Positions 11,064-22,284 of a stretch of 64,000 bases of DNA are shown here, piece by piece. Within the stretch, counting starts at the first letter, position 1. Every line of letters starts with the position of its first letter. This DNA comes from Theropithecus gelada (lineage: Eukaryota; Chordata; Mammalia; Primates; Cercopithecidae): contig NC_037673.1 of assembly GCF_003255815.1 (NCBI RefSeq), positions 163,917,427 to 163,981,426 on the forward strand. The letters run 5' to 3'. Both the position numbers and the translations under genes were made by a program. A model generated the notes under the pieces. The model did not search any database. It had not been told where the DNA came from and saw only the letters and a program-made list of their open reading frames with translations.

Positions 11064-13659
11064 TTTTAGTTTGAAGCTAAACACTTGATAGATTAGCCCA
11101 GCACTAAAGGAAATGTCCTCTTTTATGTGTGAAAGCTTGGTAATTGCTGCAGAAAGATACTTAGTGGCTCCTAATATTCATATAATCAGATTAGTTTTGA
11201 ATCCTACCTCAGCAGAGGATGTTGGAATAATCCAATTCATGCCTGTTTACCTTGTCTGTGTGTTCACTTATTTTTCTAGTCATTTTATCCTTTCTGTTGG
11301 ACTCAGAAGGTGCTAGCAACAAAGCTACCCCAGTATCTTGAATTCCTTCAAATACTGATTCAAAAAGGAAGGAAAAATAGTAGATTTAAATGTTTAAAGA
11401 GGAGTAGGGTTTTGTTTGTTATTTGTTTTTGCTTGTTTGTTCCTTTGCATTCTTGGTAACAATTGAAACAATTCTATGGCTCTCATCCTATGCTACTAAA
11501 ATTTTGTTGGGCAGTTAACATCTCAATTCATAGCAACTGTCTCATGACCAATCCTCTCTGAGCTTTGAACATATGGCTGCATCTGATGGCTTCACTGATT
11601 TCACCAGGGAGAGTTTTAGAAGATCTCTATTTGAGGGGGCAGCCATTACACAGATGAGTGATACACTGCTGGAATTAATTATTGCTTGCCAAGTTTAAGG
11701 ATTGATTCATTCTAAACTCAGAGCCAAAAACTCATCTTAAAGCTGAAATGTTTTTGATTCACTGGGTCCAGCTCCTCTTCACAGACCCTCTAACCTAGCG
11801 CCATGTGTGTTTTGCTGTTAACAGTGAACTACGTATCTGAATGCCCTAGTTTGAAATGCACTTTCTAATTATATAAATATGGTGGCCATACAGTACCTGG
11901 AACTCATAATTAAGGATGATCTTACCTTGCAACTCCAGGCTTCCTTTTTGTTTTCCTGTGAAAGCTTCCTTTCTTCCTGAAATGAAAGTGGCATTTCAGC
12001 CATCTGTTGTGGGCTGCTGTCAATAAAAGAATCCAATCACATTTTACCCACATGATTCTGCATGAATAATAAACTTGGTCTTTATAAATTAATGTGTGTT
12101 CCCTGAAATTTAGGAGTGGCCTTCAATATTTCTGAACTTTCCTAAGATGAATACCACTTGAGAAAAATAATATATCAAGAATATTATAATAATTGCTGGA
12201 ATTTAATGGAGAAAAGTGGCGGAGATTATGGGTGAAAGCTGCAGGTCAGTCTTGGAAATCTACCTGAAAGCATGTCAGTTGGGTGAGCTTTTTTCCCTGA
12301 CCAATGTATCACTGTCAGGACATCACACTTATGGCTTGATTAGCTTTTTTAGGCAGCATGGCTCTCTATTCATTTTGGAAGTTATCCCAGTGGGCAGTCT
12401 CCTAGGTTTCCCTGGGGAAAGGGTACAGGCCAACATCTCTCATTTTATGTTAGGACTTTGAAGTCTGACGTTTTCAATTACATACCAGGCCCGACATTTT
12501 CTTTGAATAAAACACTTACCAAGTATCAGACCCACATTTTTTTTTTTTGCAGTTTATAATACAAAAAGCACCCTATTAATAGTTTTCTTCATATAGATTG
12601 TCACCATGCCAAGTTTAAGCACCTATAATAGCCAGGTTTGCATGTTAAATAGAATCAGTATTCTATTAACCAGAAGAACAAATAAAACCATTCTCAGTTT
12701 TCCATATGTTTAACCTCCTTGAAACTACTGCCAGGTCTTTTATTTTGGAAGTGTATTTTACAGGGAAGGAGACTTCCTAAATATGATTTAATTCTTCTCT
12801 TTTCTCCAGAGAAATAGGATTCAAAACTTTGTGCTTGTACCCTCCAGAAATGGCTCAACCAGAGTCAAAATATCAGAGCAGTGAAAAAAGATGCTATATT
12901 GTTTCAGACTCAAGATCTGTCTCTTGTGATAAAGAGATTTAAATTCTCACTATTCACCAAGGAAGAGCCAATCTGAGCCATGGAATATATTGAAATGATA
13001 GAATGCTTTCAAGTTTAGCATTTTTTGTGTGTGTGCTCCATGGTTGAAAATTCTGTTGGAGAAATATGGTTAGACTATTTTGACAATCTTTAACCTGCTT
13101 AAATTGGATTTTTTAAAGTGCACAAATTGATGTTCTGCCTACTTGGAGAATGTTTTAAAGATATCAAGACTTCAAAGAAAAACAGTGAGAGTAAATCAGA
13201 TGCAAACATCCCTGTATCCATCCTAGCAAAATTAGTTTAGTATTTCCTAGGGCAATGCTAAATTAGAATGATGCTCAGGCATTAGGGCAAGTACCACTGG
13301 TAATCATCGTTTTTGTTATGGGGTGGGGGGTGGCTGAGAAAAGAAAATATCTTTTCCTATCTTGTAGGAATCACTAAATGACATCAACTTCGTATATATT
13401 TTCTGAGGATACAATTGAGAATTCTTAGTGTCCCTGCTACTGTCACGGATAATTGTGTCATTTTCAAGTCTCTTGGAATTTGGGGTGTTAGGTGGCCTTT
13501 CTTACCCTTGTTGCTCCTTCCTGTCCTGCTATTTGGTCATCAAATACCATTCGCTCTCTTACTGCAGGGTAAATTAAGTCCTGAAAATGGCAATGAGTAT
13601 TAGACATGATTTCGGCTCCAGAAGCTGAAAGCATTTTTTTTTAAATGAAGCCAGAGAGA
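11061..13659. other. unassigned non-coding sequence
   Basis: About 2.6 kb without a repeat or gene that I can name. Short T-runs occur at about 12538-12550, and a small G-rich patch (GGGGTGGGGGGTGG) at 13320-13333. The longest frame is 81 residues (12216-12461, plus strand) and has no recognised domain. Confidence 0.45.
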
Positions 13660-13935
13660 TGGAGTGATCTGCTTGATAATAAAGCTTAGCTTTAATGCCA
13701 GCTCCATGCTGTTACAGCATATTACTAAACAGCAAGAACTGTGGCACAGATGTTGTGGCGGCCATATTTTACACCATCCAAAAGGTCATGTCGCTTGTTA
13801 TTACATTCAGAATCAATATTAAGTGAGCGTTCCAAATTTCAGCTGTCAGTTGAATTTATTGCTGCAAACCAAAGCTGAAGGGTTCTCGACTGTGATTCAA
13901 GCAAGCTAACAAATTAACTAATATAAGGGCACGCC
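13660..13935. other. repeat-free block, candidate conserved non-coding element
   Basis: This stretch contains no repeat and is not low complexity. It has several motif-like words, including 'ggcggccatatttt' (close to the YY1 consensus on the minus strand) and 'taaagcttagcttta', a near-palindrome. That it is conserved or regulatory is inference; the sequence alone cannot show it. Confidence 0.25.
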
Positions 13936-14042
13936 TAGAAGATGCAGGTGACCCACATGCCAACAGCAAAAGCTTGGTTCTTACATTGCTGCAAGAAAGA
14001 GCTGCTCCAGCTGCCAACCAGAAACAACTGTCATCTCAATAA

Positions 14043-14153
14043 TAAAAGGGAGGAAGGAAGGAAGGAAAGAAGGGAGGGAGGGAGCAAGGAAGGAAGGAAG
14101 GAAGCGAGGGAGAGAGGGAGGGAGGGAGGGAGGGAGGAAGGAAGGAAGGAAAA
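14043..14153 (+). repeat. (GGAA)n/(GGGA)n polypurine microsatellite
   Basis: About 110 bp of GGAA and GGGA repeats with only two C interruptions. Mirror-repeat purine tracts of this kind can adopt triplex (H-DNA) structures and vary in length. The 71-residue frame at 13942-14157 ends in Lys/Glu/Gly/Arg repeats because of this tract and is not a gene. Confidence 0.95.
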
Positions 14154-14868
14154 TTAATTATCAGGTGGAGTTAATTCAGGTGGATGAGATATCCTGAAGG
14201 CAGCTTCTTGAGATAAAGTATGATGTATGCATATCTATCTCACAATGCTCAAGATCACAGTTAGCACCCCTTAGAGATTACTTGCATTGCCAAATTAATC
14301 CAAAGATCTGGCCACCTACCCTTACTCCATGGTCTTCTTTAGACCTAGACATAGATACACTGACCCAGGTACTAATCGGACTACCCTTTTCATCTCACCA
14401 TGTGTCATCTCAACAGCTACATTAGGGAGAGTCTTTCTTATAATCAACTCTAGAAAAGGTACACAAATATCTAATAGATGAACATCCATTACATCCATTT
14501 AATTCATACATGGATACCCCTAGGTGGTCTAAGATGGTTTATTAAAGGGAATTTGAGAATTCCAAGTTAATGAGAAGAAACTCTAGGTAATATACAATCA
14601 CTAGGTCAAGAGGGGATGACAAAGTCTCAGAAATGCCCTACCAATGTATTCTGTGTAGAATGGTGGATGAGGAGGAATTTCGAGGACTGTCAGCAGCAAG
14701 CCTGAGTCCCCATGCCCATGATTTTCTCTGAAATAATTCTCAAAACATCTCCGTAAAACTGTCTATGTCCATGATAAATTCCCTCTAGTGCATCTGTTGA
14801 GACAGTGAGTGTTGCCCAATTTGCAAGTGGTCCAGGGAATGCGCTGGGGCTTCTTTGGGTATGAGATT
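14154..14868. other. unassigned non-coding sequence
   Basis: About 700 bp with no recognised gene or repeat between the purine tract and the Alu pair. Confidence 0.45.
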
Positions 14869-15194
14869 TTTTCTTTCTTTTTTTTTTCTTTTCTTTTTTT
14901 TTTTTTTTTTTTTGAGATGAAGTCTTGCTCTGTTGTCCAGGCTGGAGTGCAGTGGCGTGATCTCGGCTCACTGCAAGCTCCGCCTCTGGGGTTCAAGCCA
15001 TTCTCCTCCCTCAGCCTACCGAGTAGCTGGGACTATAGGCACCTGCCACCACACCTGGCTAATTTTTTGTATTTTTAGTAGAGATGAAGTTTCACCATGT
15101 TAGCCAGAGTGGTCTCGATCTCCTGACCTCGTGATCCACCCACCTCGGCCTCCCAAAGTGCTGGGATTACAGGCGTGAGCCACCGCCCCCAGCC
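14869..15194 (-). mobile_element. Alu SINE (AluY-type), antisense, first of a tandem pair
   Basis: The T-rich tail (14869-14913) is followed by an antisense Alu ending in 'ccgcccccagcc'. The words 'gcaagctccgcctc' and 'tcgatctcctgacctcgtgatcc' are typical of AluY. Its 5' end abuts the T-rich tail of the next Alu, so this younger element probably inserted at or near the A tail of the older one. Confidence 0.93.
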
Positions 15195-15491
15195 TATTTT
15201 TCTTTTTTTGAGATGGACTTTCACTATTGTTGCCCAGGCTGGAGTGCAATGGCACAATCTCAGCTCACCTCAACCTCCATCTCCCCGGTTCAAGGAGTTC
15301 TCCTACCTCAGCCTCCCAGGTAGCTGGGGTTACAGGCATGCGCCACCACACCTGGCTAATTTTGTATTTTTAGTAGAGACGGGGTTTCTCCATGTTCGCC
15401 AGGCTGGTCTTGAACTCCTGACCTCACGTGATCTGCCCGCCTCGGCATCCCAAGGTGCTGGGATTACAGGAGTGAGCCACAGTGCCCGGCC
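15195..15491 (-). mobile_element. Alu SINE (AluS-type), antisense, second of a tandem pair
   Basis: Complete antisense Alu from a short T tail (15195-15209) to 'cacagtgcccggcc'. The words 'cttgaactcctgacctcacgtgatctgcc' are AluS-like. The 125-residue frame at 15175-15552 is a translation of this element. Confidence 0.93.
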
Positions 15492-15834
15492 AGGATGTGA
15501 GATCTTACAAGACCACCTTGCAAGAAGTAAGCAGGAGGAAACTGTTGGATAAAATTTCTCTCTTAAGAATTTCCCATCACAGTTGGAAAAAAATATCCTG
15601 AGATTTTACAGATAAGTAAGTCTCCAAACTGCTGGTAACGCAGAACTAGGTTTAACTGGGGCCCTCAGCTTCCTGACAAAATAGTACTTGCTTTTTGGTA
15701 TTGACTCTTATTCTGCCTTCTGTTACAAATGCCAGTTATAATTTTTAATTGACTTTACTAGAAGTGTTTAGGAAAAAAAAATCTGTAATTCTAGTAAATA
15801 AGTACTTCAGTCAAGGACTATTCATTATTCAAGA
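15492..15834. other. unassigned non-coding sequence
   Basis: About 340 bp; nothing recognised apart from a short A-run near 15772. Confidence 0.45.
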
Positions 15835-15990
15835 TTCAATAAACATTTTCTGAGTACCTACTCTGGGCACATTCTGTGTTCAGTGTTCTGGGATTAAAAA
15901 AAATAAACAAGACATGGTCTCTATTCTCAGAGACTGGGAGAGAAACAGGCATATACAAGAGAATACAATGCAGTGTAGCCAGATGCAGTT
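15835..15990 (-). mobile_element. L2 LINE 3' end, antisense
   Basis: The plus strand reads 'attcaataaacattttctgagtacctactctgggcac', the complement of the L2 3' end, then 'ttctgggatta..aataaacaagacatggtctctattctcagag', matching the reversed L2 3' UTR. Confidence 0.75.
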
Positions 15991-16400
15991 TAAAATTCTG
16001 TTACCTTAGACCCAGCAGGTTTATTTCTAGGAATTTATCCAGAGAAACAGTGTGCAAAATTGTGTTTAAATGAATGTTAATTGTATCATGGTGACTGGCA
16101 GCTAAGTAGGTGCTCAATGACTGTTTATTGAGTAAATAAATATTATTTTGAACCATTTTCAAGAGCAGAAATGGGAAATTCTAAATGTAAAACAAAGAGG
16201 ATTGGTTAAATAGGACATCTACAAGTAAAATACTTTGGAGGAATAAATATTTGTGAAGAATATTTAATGGCGTTAAAATGAGTTCCTAAATATATTGTTA
16301 AGTGAAAGAAGCTTACAAATTAATATATGAATTATGATTGTGGTCCCGTGAAAGGGAAAAAAAATCCACACACACACACAGAAGAGAAGCATTCTTATCC
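15991..16400 (+). mobile_element. L1M LINE fragment
   Basis: The words 'acccagcaggtttatttctaggaatttatcc', 'aaagaggattggttaaata', 'gaatatttaatggcgttaaaatg' and 'atatattgttaagtgaaagaagc' follow the order of the L1M ORF2 3' region. About 45 bp at roughly 16095-16140 ('agtaggtgctcaatgactg') look like an L2/MIR tail within it. Confidence 0.7.
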
Positions 16401-16503
16401 TATATGACTAAATCAAGTGATGGTTTGACTAAAAAAGTAAAGCAAGGAGTCATAAAATTCAGACTATATATATCAAATGTTTTAACTTAAATATAGAAAA
16501 ATA

Positions 16504-16784
16504 GTCCAGGCATGGTGGCTCACGCCTGTAATCCCAGTGCTTTGGGAGGCCAAGGCAGGTGGATTGCTTGAGTCCAGGAGTTCGGGACCAGCCTGGGCAG
16601 CATGGCAAAACCCCATCTCTACAAAAATACAAAAATTAGCTGAGCATAGTGGCGTATGCCTGTAGTCCCAGCTACTTGAGGTCTGAAGGGGGAAGATTGC
16701 TTGAGCCTGGGAGGTCAAGGCTGCAGTTAGCCATGGTCACGTCACTGCACTCCAGCTTGGGCAACAGCTGAGACCCTGTCTGAA
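16504..16784 (+). mobile_element. Alu SINE (AluJ-type)
   Basis: Full-length sense Alu with AluJ-like words ('gcttgagtccaggagttcggg', 'gaggtcaaggctgcagt', 'gagaccctgtct'). The A tail has turned into the AT-rich microsatellite that follows. Confidence 0.93.
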
Positions 16785-16868
16785 AAAAATATATGAATAT
16801 ATATATATACATATATATATATGTATATATATACACATATATATATGTATATATATATTCATATATTT
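16785..16868 (+). repeat. AT-rich (TA/TATACA)n microsatellite derived from an Alu tail
   Basis: About 80 bp of alternating TA with occasional C or G. Several interleaved segments are self-complementary, so cruciform extrusion is possible. It directly follows the AluJ tail. The lysine/isoleucine/tyrosine-rich frame at 16737-16961 is a product of this repeat. Confidence 0.95.
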
Positions 16869-17424
16869 TTTTCCATTAACCTTATGCCACACTGATCTTA
16901 AGGGGCAGAGCCAACCTTTCTTTTTGAGTGTGGAATTGTTTCTTGCATAAACCACTCCCATTAGGCAGCATCTATGATTTTCTATTTCGCTTCTTTAAAA
17001 TGGAGCGAGAAATTAAAAGACTTACAAAGAAGTCTGAATCCTGACTCCTTCTAGATGTTTACATGTTCCCCATCATTTTTTTCCAGTTGTATCCATACCT
17101 AATTTGACAGTATTGTTTGTAGCAATTTGCATGCATTGAATTTTTTTCAAAAGACTGAACTTAAGAAAACACTTTGTTTTTACACTATTTTATGAGTTCA
17201 TGCTATATTTAACTGAATTGTGAAATTAGATTAAAACAAAACTGGCATAAATAAGTTTGAGAATAAACACAATTTACAGGAGTAGAAGGGGGAGGGTTAT
17301 TAAGACTGGCCTACAAGCTGCATGCTGTGCATATGTTTATGTGTTTTACAGAGGGGACAGAGAGCGTGAACTAATCTAAGTCAACCAAATGAAAGTCCAC
17401 TGAGGCAGCTTTGGGTGTGTACAT
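16869..17424. other. unassigned AT-rich sequence
   Basis: About 550 bp; no gene or repeat that I can name. It may be decayed L1M sequence, since L1M-like sequence lies on both sides. Confidence 0.35.
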
Positions 17425-17580
17425 TAGCAAAGGAGAGAGAAGACAGCAATGGAAAGAATGGAATCTCAATGTTGATAGTGCTTATCTCTGGAAGAGGAAA
17501 TTATGATGATTTGTATTCTTTTTCTCTTTTCCTATATTATTTAAATTCATTACAATGAATAAGTATACCTTCAAAAGCAA
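17425..17580 (+). mobile_element. L1M LINE 3' region fragment
   Basis: 'gttgatagtgcttatctctgg' followed by 'gatttgtattctttttctcttttcctatattattt' and 'cattacaatgaataagtat' matches the L1M 3' region ('aacagtggttatctctgggtgg...tttctacaatgaacatgta' order). Probably the downstream part of the L1M at 15991. Confidence 0.6.
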
Positions 17581-17714
17581 ATTATTCATTTAATCAATTT
17601 ATTTTTAATAAATAGGTACTAAAAATAAAAGATATAATGTGCCTAGCACTGTGCTGTTTGATACAATCAGTGTTTGGGAGGTGGAACGACATATTTGTGA
17701 GCAATGCTCTCTTT

Positions 17715-17955
17715 GTATTTGGGTTCCCTGGCCTTGAATCTCAGTCCTGGCACATTTTACATGTGTGATTTTGAGAAAGTTCACTTAAAATTCTCTATAG
17801 TGTCCCAGTCTGTATAACTGCAAAATAGAGATAATAGTAACAGTGCCTAACAGCCAGGGTTGTTGTGAAGATCAAATAAAGCATATAAAAATCTTAGAAG
17901 AGCATGTGATATGTTAAGTGCTTATATGTTAGCTAGGTCTTGTTTACTATTATTT
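17715..17955 (+). mobile_element. MIR SINE
   Basis: MIR blocks in order: 'ctcagtcctggca', 'tgtgtgattttgagaaagttcacttaa', 'tgcaaaatagagataatagtaacagtgcctaac', 'gggttgttgtgaagatcaaataaagca' and a 'aagtgcttat..tagct' end. Confidence 0.85.
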
Positions 17956-18089
17956 TTCTTATGTCAGCAAGGGGCTTAGTTTCTAAATAGTGAGCCAAAG
18001 CTTAGCTCTTCATGTCATTCACAGAAAAAAAAAATGCAAGTAAGTAAATTATTAAGTGACAGCATGTATGTGCTTGTCTGGATTCTGTG

Positions 18090-18317
18090 GGATACGGGCT
18101 GGCAAATTATAGTCCGTGAGCCATCTAACCACCAGTTGCCTGTTTTTGTAAATAATGTTTTCTTGGAACATAGCCATGTCATTCATTTATTATCTGGTCC
18201 TGGCTGCTTCGTTGCTGCCACAGTGGACAGAGTTGAGTAGTTGCACCACATGGACTGCAAAAGGTAAAATATTTACTATCTAGACTTTTCTAGAAAATGT
18301 GTGCTGGCCCCTGCTGC
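18090..18317. mobile_element. non-autonomous hAT-type DNA transposon
   Basis: The left end 'gggctggcaaattatagtcc' and the right end 'tgtgctggcccctgc' are roughly inverted copies (ggctggca... against ...gtgctggcc). The interior words 'gcctgtttttgtaaataatgttttcttggaacatagcc', 'cagagttgagtagttgc' and 'aaaatatttactatctag' match a common non-autonomous hAT/Charlie-group family. I do not give the exact family name. Strand is not assigned. Confidence 0.75.
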
Positions 18318-18506
18318 AAGGGATCCATCAAGGTAGTCTCCTTGTGGGCTACAGTAAAAAGAGAAAGCTTGGTTTGCTAAATAAGATTTGAAGAGGTGGG
18401 AGGAAAGAAAACCCTGAGATATGAATCCACATCATGGATGCATGGATTCTGCTGAAACCAACACGAGCCATTTATGTGGAGAAGTGTTCTGAAAGAAGAA
18501 AAAGTT

Positions 18507-18612
18507 TGGCCAAGTAGGGTAGGAATTAATATGAAGAACTTTCTTGACAGCAGCAAAGGTATTTTAGGTCTAGTGTGTTGGGCAGTGGAACCATTATAGG
18601 CTGTTGAACAGG
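18507..18612 (+). repeat. local duplication, copy A
   Basis: This segment is repeated about 0.9 kb downstream in the same orientation. The core shared word, 'caaaggtattttagg' + C/T + 'ctagtgtgttgggca', is present in both copies. In the 54-base core I count 7 differences (about 87% identity). It does not look like any common interspersed repeat that I recognise. Confidence 0.8.
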
Positions 18613-19007
18613 ACAAATACTCACAGAGCATGGCTTAAAGGAGATTATATGACAGTGGTGTGCACAGGGATGGTAAACCTATAACTGGAGAGTAACTCGG
18701 TACTTGCTAGAGTCATACGGTTGTGAGAAAATAGGGTTTCAGCAAGAGTATTGGTGGGAGGGGATAGAAAATTAAGTTCCGTATAGTCCTTTAATCCTTG
18801 TAAGAATGATTTCCCACAGTCTCACGAAGCAAACACTTGGGGGTCTTCCCTAGGAATAAGCACAATAGTATATAGTCAACAGCAAAATTTATCATTGTTA
18901 GCAGTATTGTTAGCACAATTTTTCCTACAAAAGGAATTAAAATAATAACTATAAAATGGGATACTGGGTGAAATGTAGAATAGGCTCATGATGCCTTTCT
19001 TTGAAAG

Positions 19008-19009
<2 letters not shown>

Positions 19010-19046
<37 letters not shown>
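19010..19046 (+). repeat. (GT)18 microsatellite
   Basis: An uninterrupted 37-bp GT run. Confidence 0.97.
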
Positions 19047-19047
<1 letters not shown>

Positions 19048-19424
19048 CTCCACAAGTTTTAGTTTGGGGAAGCAACCTGAAAACTATCTTACTCCATCAG
19101 GATGCCTTCTGTAATGGTAAGATCTTACCTTGCCAGTTGTCAACGTCTGATCTGACTTGCTCTCAACTTAGCCCTTGGCTAATGGTGTAAGCAGTATTAA
19201 CACATATCAAGCTGTCACCCAGAGTTCAGAGTTTCTTTAAAGTCCTTTGTTGTGGTACAGAACATCATGATGGCAATGAGGTGGAAGGAAGAAAATTTTT
19301 ATCCTAAACATAAAGTGAAAAGAAAAGCATTCTCCGCATACAACCTCTAAAACACCAAGTGGGCCAGCAGTGGTGAGCGGCAGCTCTGCCTCCTTCCTGG
19401 AGGGTGTTTTGTGCTGCATGTTGT

Positions 19425-19515
19425 AAGTAGGGACTAACATGAAGACCTTTCCCAACAGCCACAAAGGTATTTTAGGCCTAGTGTGTTGGGCAACAGGGAC
19501 CCATCACAGGCTGCT
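19425..19515 (+). repeat. local duplication, copy B
   Basis: Same-orientation partner of 18507-18612. Similarity is clear from 'aagtaggg' through the region after 'ttgggca' and fades outside it. Upstream of both copies a weaker match, 'gaggtgg(g/a)aggaa(a)gaaaa', occurs at about 18394 and 19280, so the duplicated unit may have been larger. Confidence 0.8.
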
Positions 19516-21250
19516 CATTACTCCAGCCTCCATCGACAAAAAGTCTTTAGCAACTTGCAACCAAGAAGCAACCAAACAACAGAGATAATATTAGAAGATA
19601 GATTTATTATCCTACCAAACAAGAACCTCTCTAGATTTCAATGGGGTTAGGTGAGGGGAGTGGTGGATCCTCAGTCACCTTGACCATCCATTGTGAGATC
19701 CCAAAATGCACTTCTATGGTGTCTACGATTTCACAAAATTAGGTGGGGTGAGAAATGAGAACATGTTACTTCATATTGTCCTATACACAGTGACTTTACT
19801 AGGATCTGTTCTTCCTTTGTAGTCTTAGCACTCATTAACTTAGAATCACATTAACTAAGGCAAAACTACTTAAATAACTGAGTTTTAGGATATGTATCAG
19901 TCAGTGGCTCACCTCTTCATGTTTGAATCAAGTAACATACCAGAACAAACAAGGCTCAGAGAGAGAGGCTTTCTGCAACATTTTAGATAAGCCCTGGCAT
20001 TGCAATCATCTCCTATGGATGCTGCTCACAAATTCGGTCCTGTTCCCAGCACAACTTTAGAGAAGGCTACAACCAGCTGGAGCTGGTTAGTAGGGAGGGA
20101 GGAAGGAAACACAGCCACTGTTACGCTTGGCCATGAACAGTGTTGAGCCATTCTTCAACGTACCAAATGTTCTAATAAAGCCACGATCAAGTTCCATTTG
20201 CCTCATGGCAAATCTTAAATATCCCAAATTTGTAGAGAGAAGGAAGAATTTCCCAAAGCAAAGAATAAACAACACTAGTGACATTCTGGGTGACTCTAGG
20301 TGTTTTACACATTTGGCATTAAGAAGCACTGAATCACACAGCACAAACATTGTTCACTGGTTACACTCCTTCAGGTCTTCTTACTGTGTCAAGGAGAAAG
20401 CCTCTATTCGATCCTAGCATGTCTTACTTCATAAAATCAATCCTTATGATTCTTGGATCCCCTACTTGCTAATTTGCCAACTCACATTTATTTGTAACCC
20501 AAAATCAAAACCCACAGTGCTCTCACAGTCATTTGCAGACATGCACAGAGCAGTAAAAATCTTGAGTCACCCAACGTGCACAGTCCCAGCTGGAGCCAAA
20601 CAAGGCAACACTCTGCCTCATTGTGTCAGCTCTCATATCGTATACAAGTGTCCTTTCATGGTCTATTTAGTGCCATGTTTTCCACATTTGTGTACCTTTT
20701 GTTGGTGATTTTGCTGTTTAAAATGGCCCCTGAGCATATTGCTTGAGTGCTGTCTGGTGATCCTAAGCACAAAAAAGCCATGATGTGCCTTACGGAGGAA
20801 ATACATGTGTTGGATGAGTTTCATTGAGGCCTGAGTTGCAGTGCTGCTGGCCATGAGTTCACTGTTAATGAATCAGCATTGCACATTAAATACGGTATCT
20901 TTAAACAGAAGCTCACATACAACAAAGCTATGTAATAATCAATTGACAAAAATGTTGTGCCCAGAGACTCACAGGAACCTAACTCTGTGTTTCCCCTAGG
21001 AGCAATGATTCAGTATTCCCTAATTCAGTGTTCACCCTTGCTGACATTGTAAAACATAATTATTGCAAATACTGAGACTCAACTACACTTACGTAACACA
21101 CTGGCAATAGTATTTTTGTAAGAATTTGTCAACACTTTTGTTTCCACTTATTTATTTGTGTTTTTGTTTTTTTTTACATTTTTATTATTTGTTCTTGCTG
21201 TTACCTTCTATTTATGTCATAAATAGCACTTAAAATGTCCCTATGTTACA
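19516..21250. other. unassigned non-coding sequence
   Basis: About 1.7 kb with no recognised repeat. Two antisense-overlapping frames of 87 and 96 residues (20087-20417) and an 80-residue frame at 20466-20708 have no domain features; I read them as chance. Confidence 0.45.
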
Positions 21251-21545
21251 GGTCTGCTGTGGTGGCTCACACTTGTAATCAAAGCACTTTGGGGGGCTGA
21301 GGTGGGAGGATCACTTAAGCTTAGGAGTTCAAGACCAGTCTGGGCAACGTGGTGAAACACCATCTTGACAAAAAAATGCACATGTTAGTTGGGTGTGGTG
21401 GCATGCACCTGTAGTTACAGCTACTTGGGAGGCTGAGGTAAAAGGATGGATTAAGCCTGGGTGGTCAAGTTTGCAGGAAGTTATGATTGCAACACTGAAC
21501 TCCAGCCTAGGTGACAGAGCAAGACCTTGTCTCTAAAAAAAAAAA
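21251..21545 (+). mobile_element. Alu SINE (AluJ-type)
   Basis: Diverged sense Alu: 'ggtggctcacacttgtaatc', 'caagaccagtctgggcaacgtggtgaaac', 'cagagcaagaccttgtctct' and a short A tail. The many substitutions point to AluJ. Confidence 0.93.
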
Positions 21546-21972
21546 GCTTCCATGTCATAAAATGGTGATGCAAAATTTTCCAGATACCTTTATTGGAGCT
21601 AAATGTGTTAATATAAAGAAAAAATATTAAGTAAATAATAATATTGGTATTACAGTATTAAAGCCAAAATAATATGTGAAGGAAGTAAGCAAGAAATAAG
21701 CTTATCGTCCCTGGGATTGGAGAGAGCATTCATTCTTCTCCTTTCTTACTTACTGCCTCCTTAGAGTCTAGCCCTATAGCTGAGAGCAAGTTTAACAGAG
21801 GTACTGTGACTTAGTTCGCTGAGAAAATAAAGAATGAATGAAAGCAATCAGGTGAGTATATGGCCATTCTAAACACAGGCTATAGGCCTTGTAGAGCTTA
21901 GAATTTATGAAAATCATAGAAAAGATTAGGAATATCCTGCACTAGCCCTAAGTTTCCTTAGAAATAAAAGTT
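21546..21972. other. unassigned non-coding sequence
   Basis: About 430 bp; nothing recognised. Confidence 0.45.
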
Positions 21973-22284
21973 GGACTGGTCATGGCAGCTCACACCTATA
22001 ATCCCAGCACTTTGGGAGGCCAGATGGCTTGAGTCCAGGAGTTCAAGACCAGCCTGGGCAACATAACGAAACTCCGTCCCTACCAAACATACAAAAATTA
22101 GCTGTGTGTGAAGGGGCACATCTATAGTCCTAGTCCTAGCTACTTGGGAGGCTGAGGCAGGTGGATCAGTTGAGCATGGGAGGTCAAGGTGCAGGGAACC
22201 ATGATTGCATCATTGCACTCCAGTCTGGGTGACAGAATGAGGACCCTGTGTCCAAAATAAATAAATAAATAAATAAATAAAAAT
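21973..22284 (+). mobile_element. Alu SINE (AluJ-type) with (AAAT)n tail
   Basis: Sense Alu with AluJ words and a 6-bp internal repeat ('tcctagtcctag'). A deletion removes part of the left arm after 'gggaggcc'. Its tail is an (AAAT)n microsatellite at about 22253-22284, into which the next Alu is fitted directly. Confidence 0.93.

Noticed and set aside
14043..14153. possible CRISPR-like or satellite array
   Set aside because: The repeats are simple GGAA/GGGA purine units with no spacers.
15175..15552. 125-codon open frame, plus strand
   Set aside because: Derived from the antisense Alu at 15195-15491.
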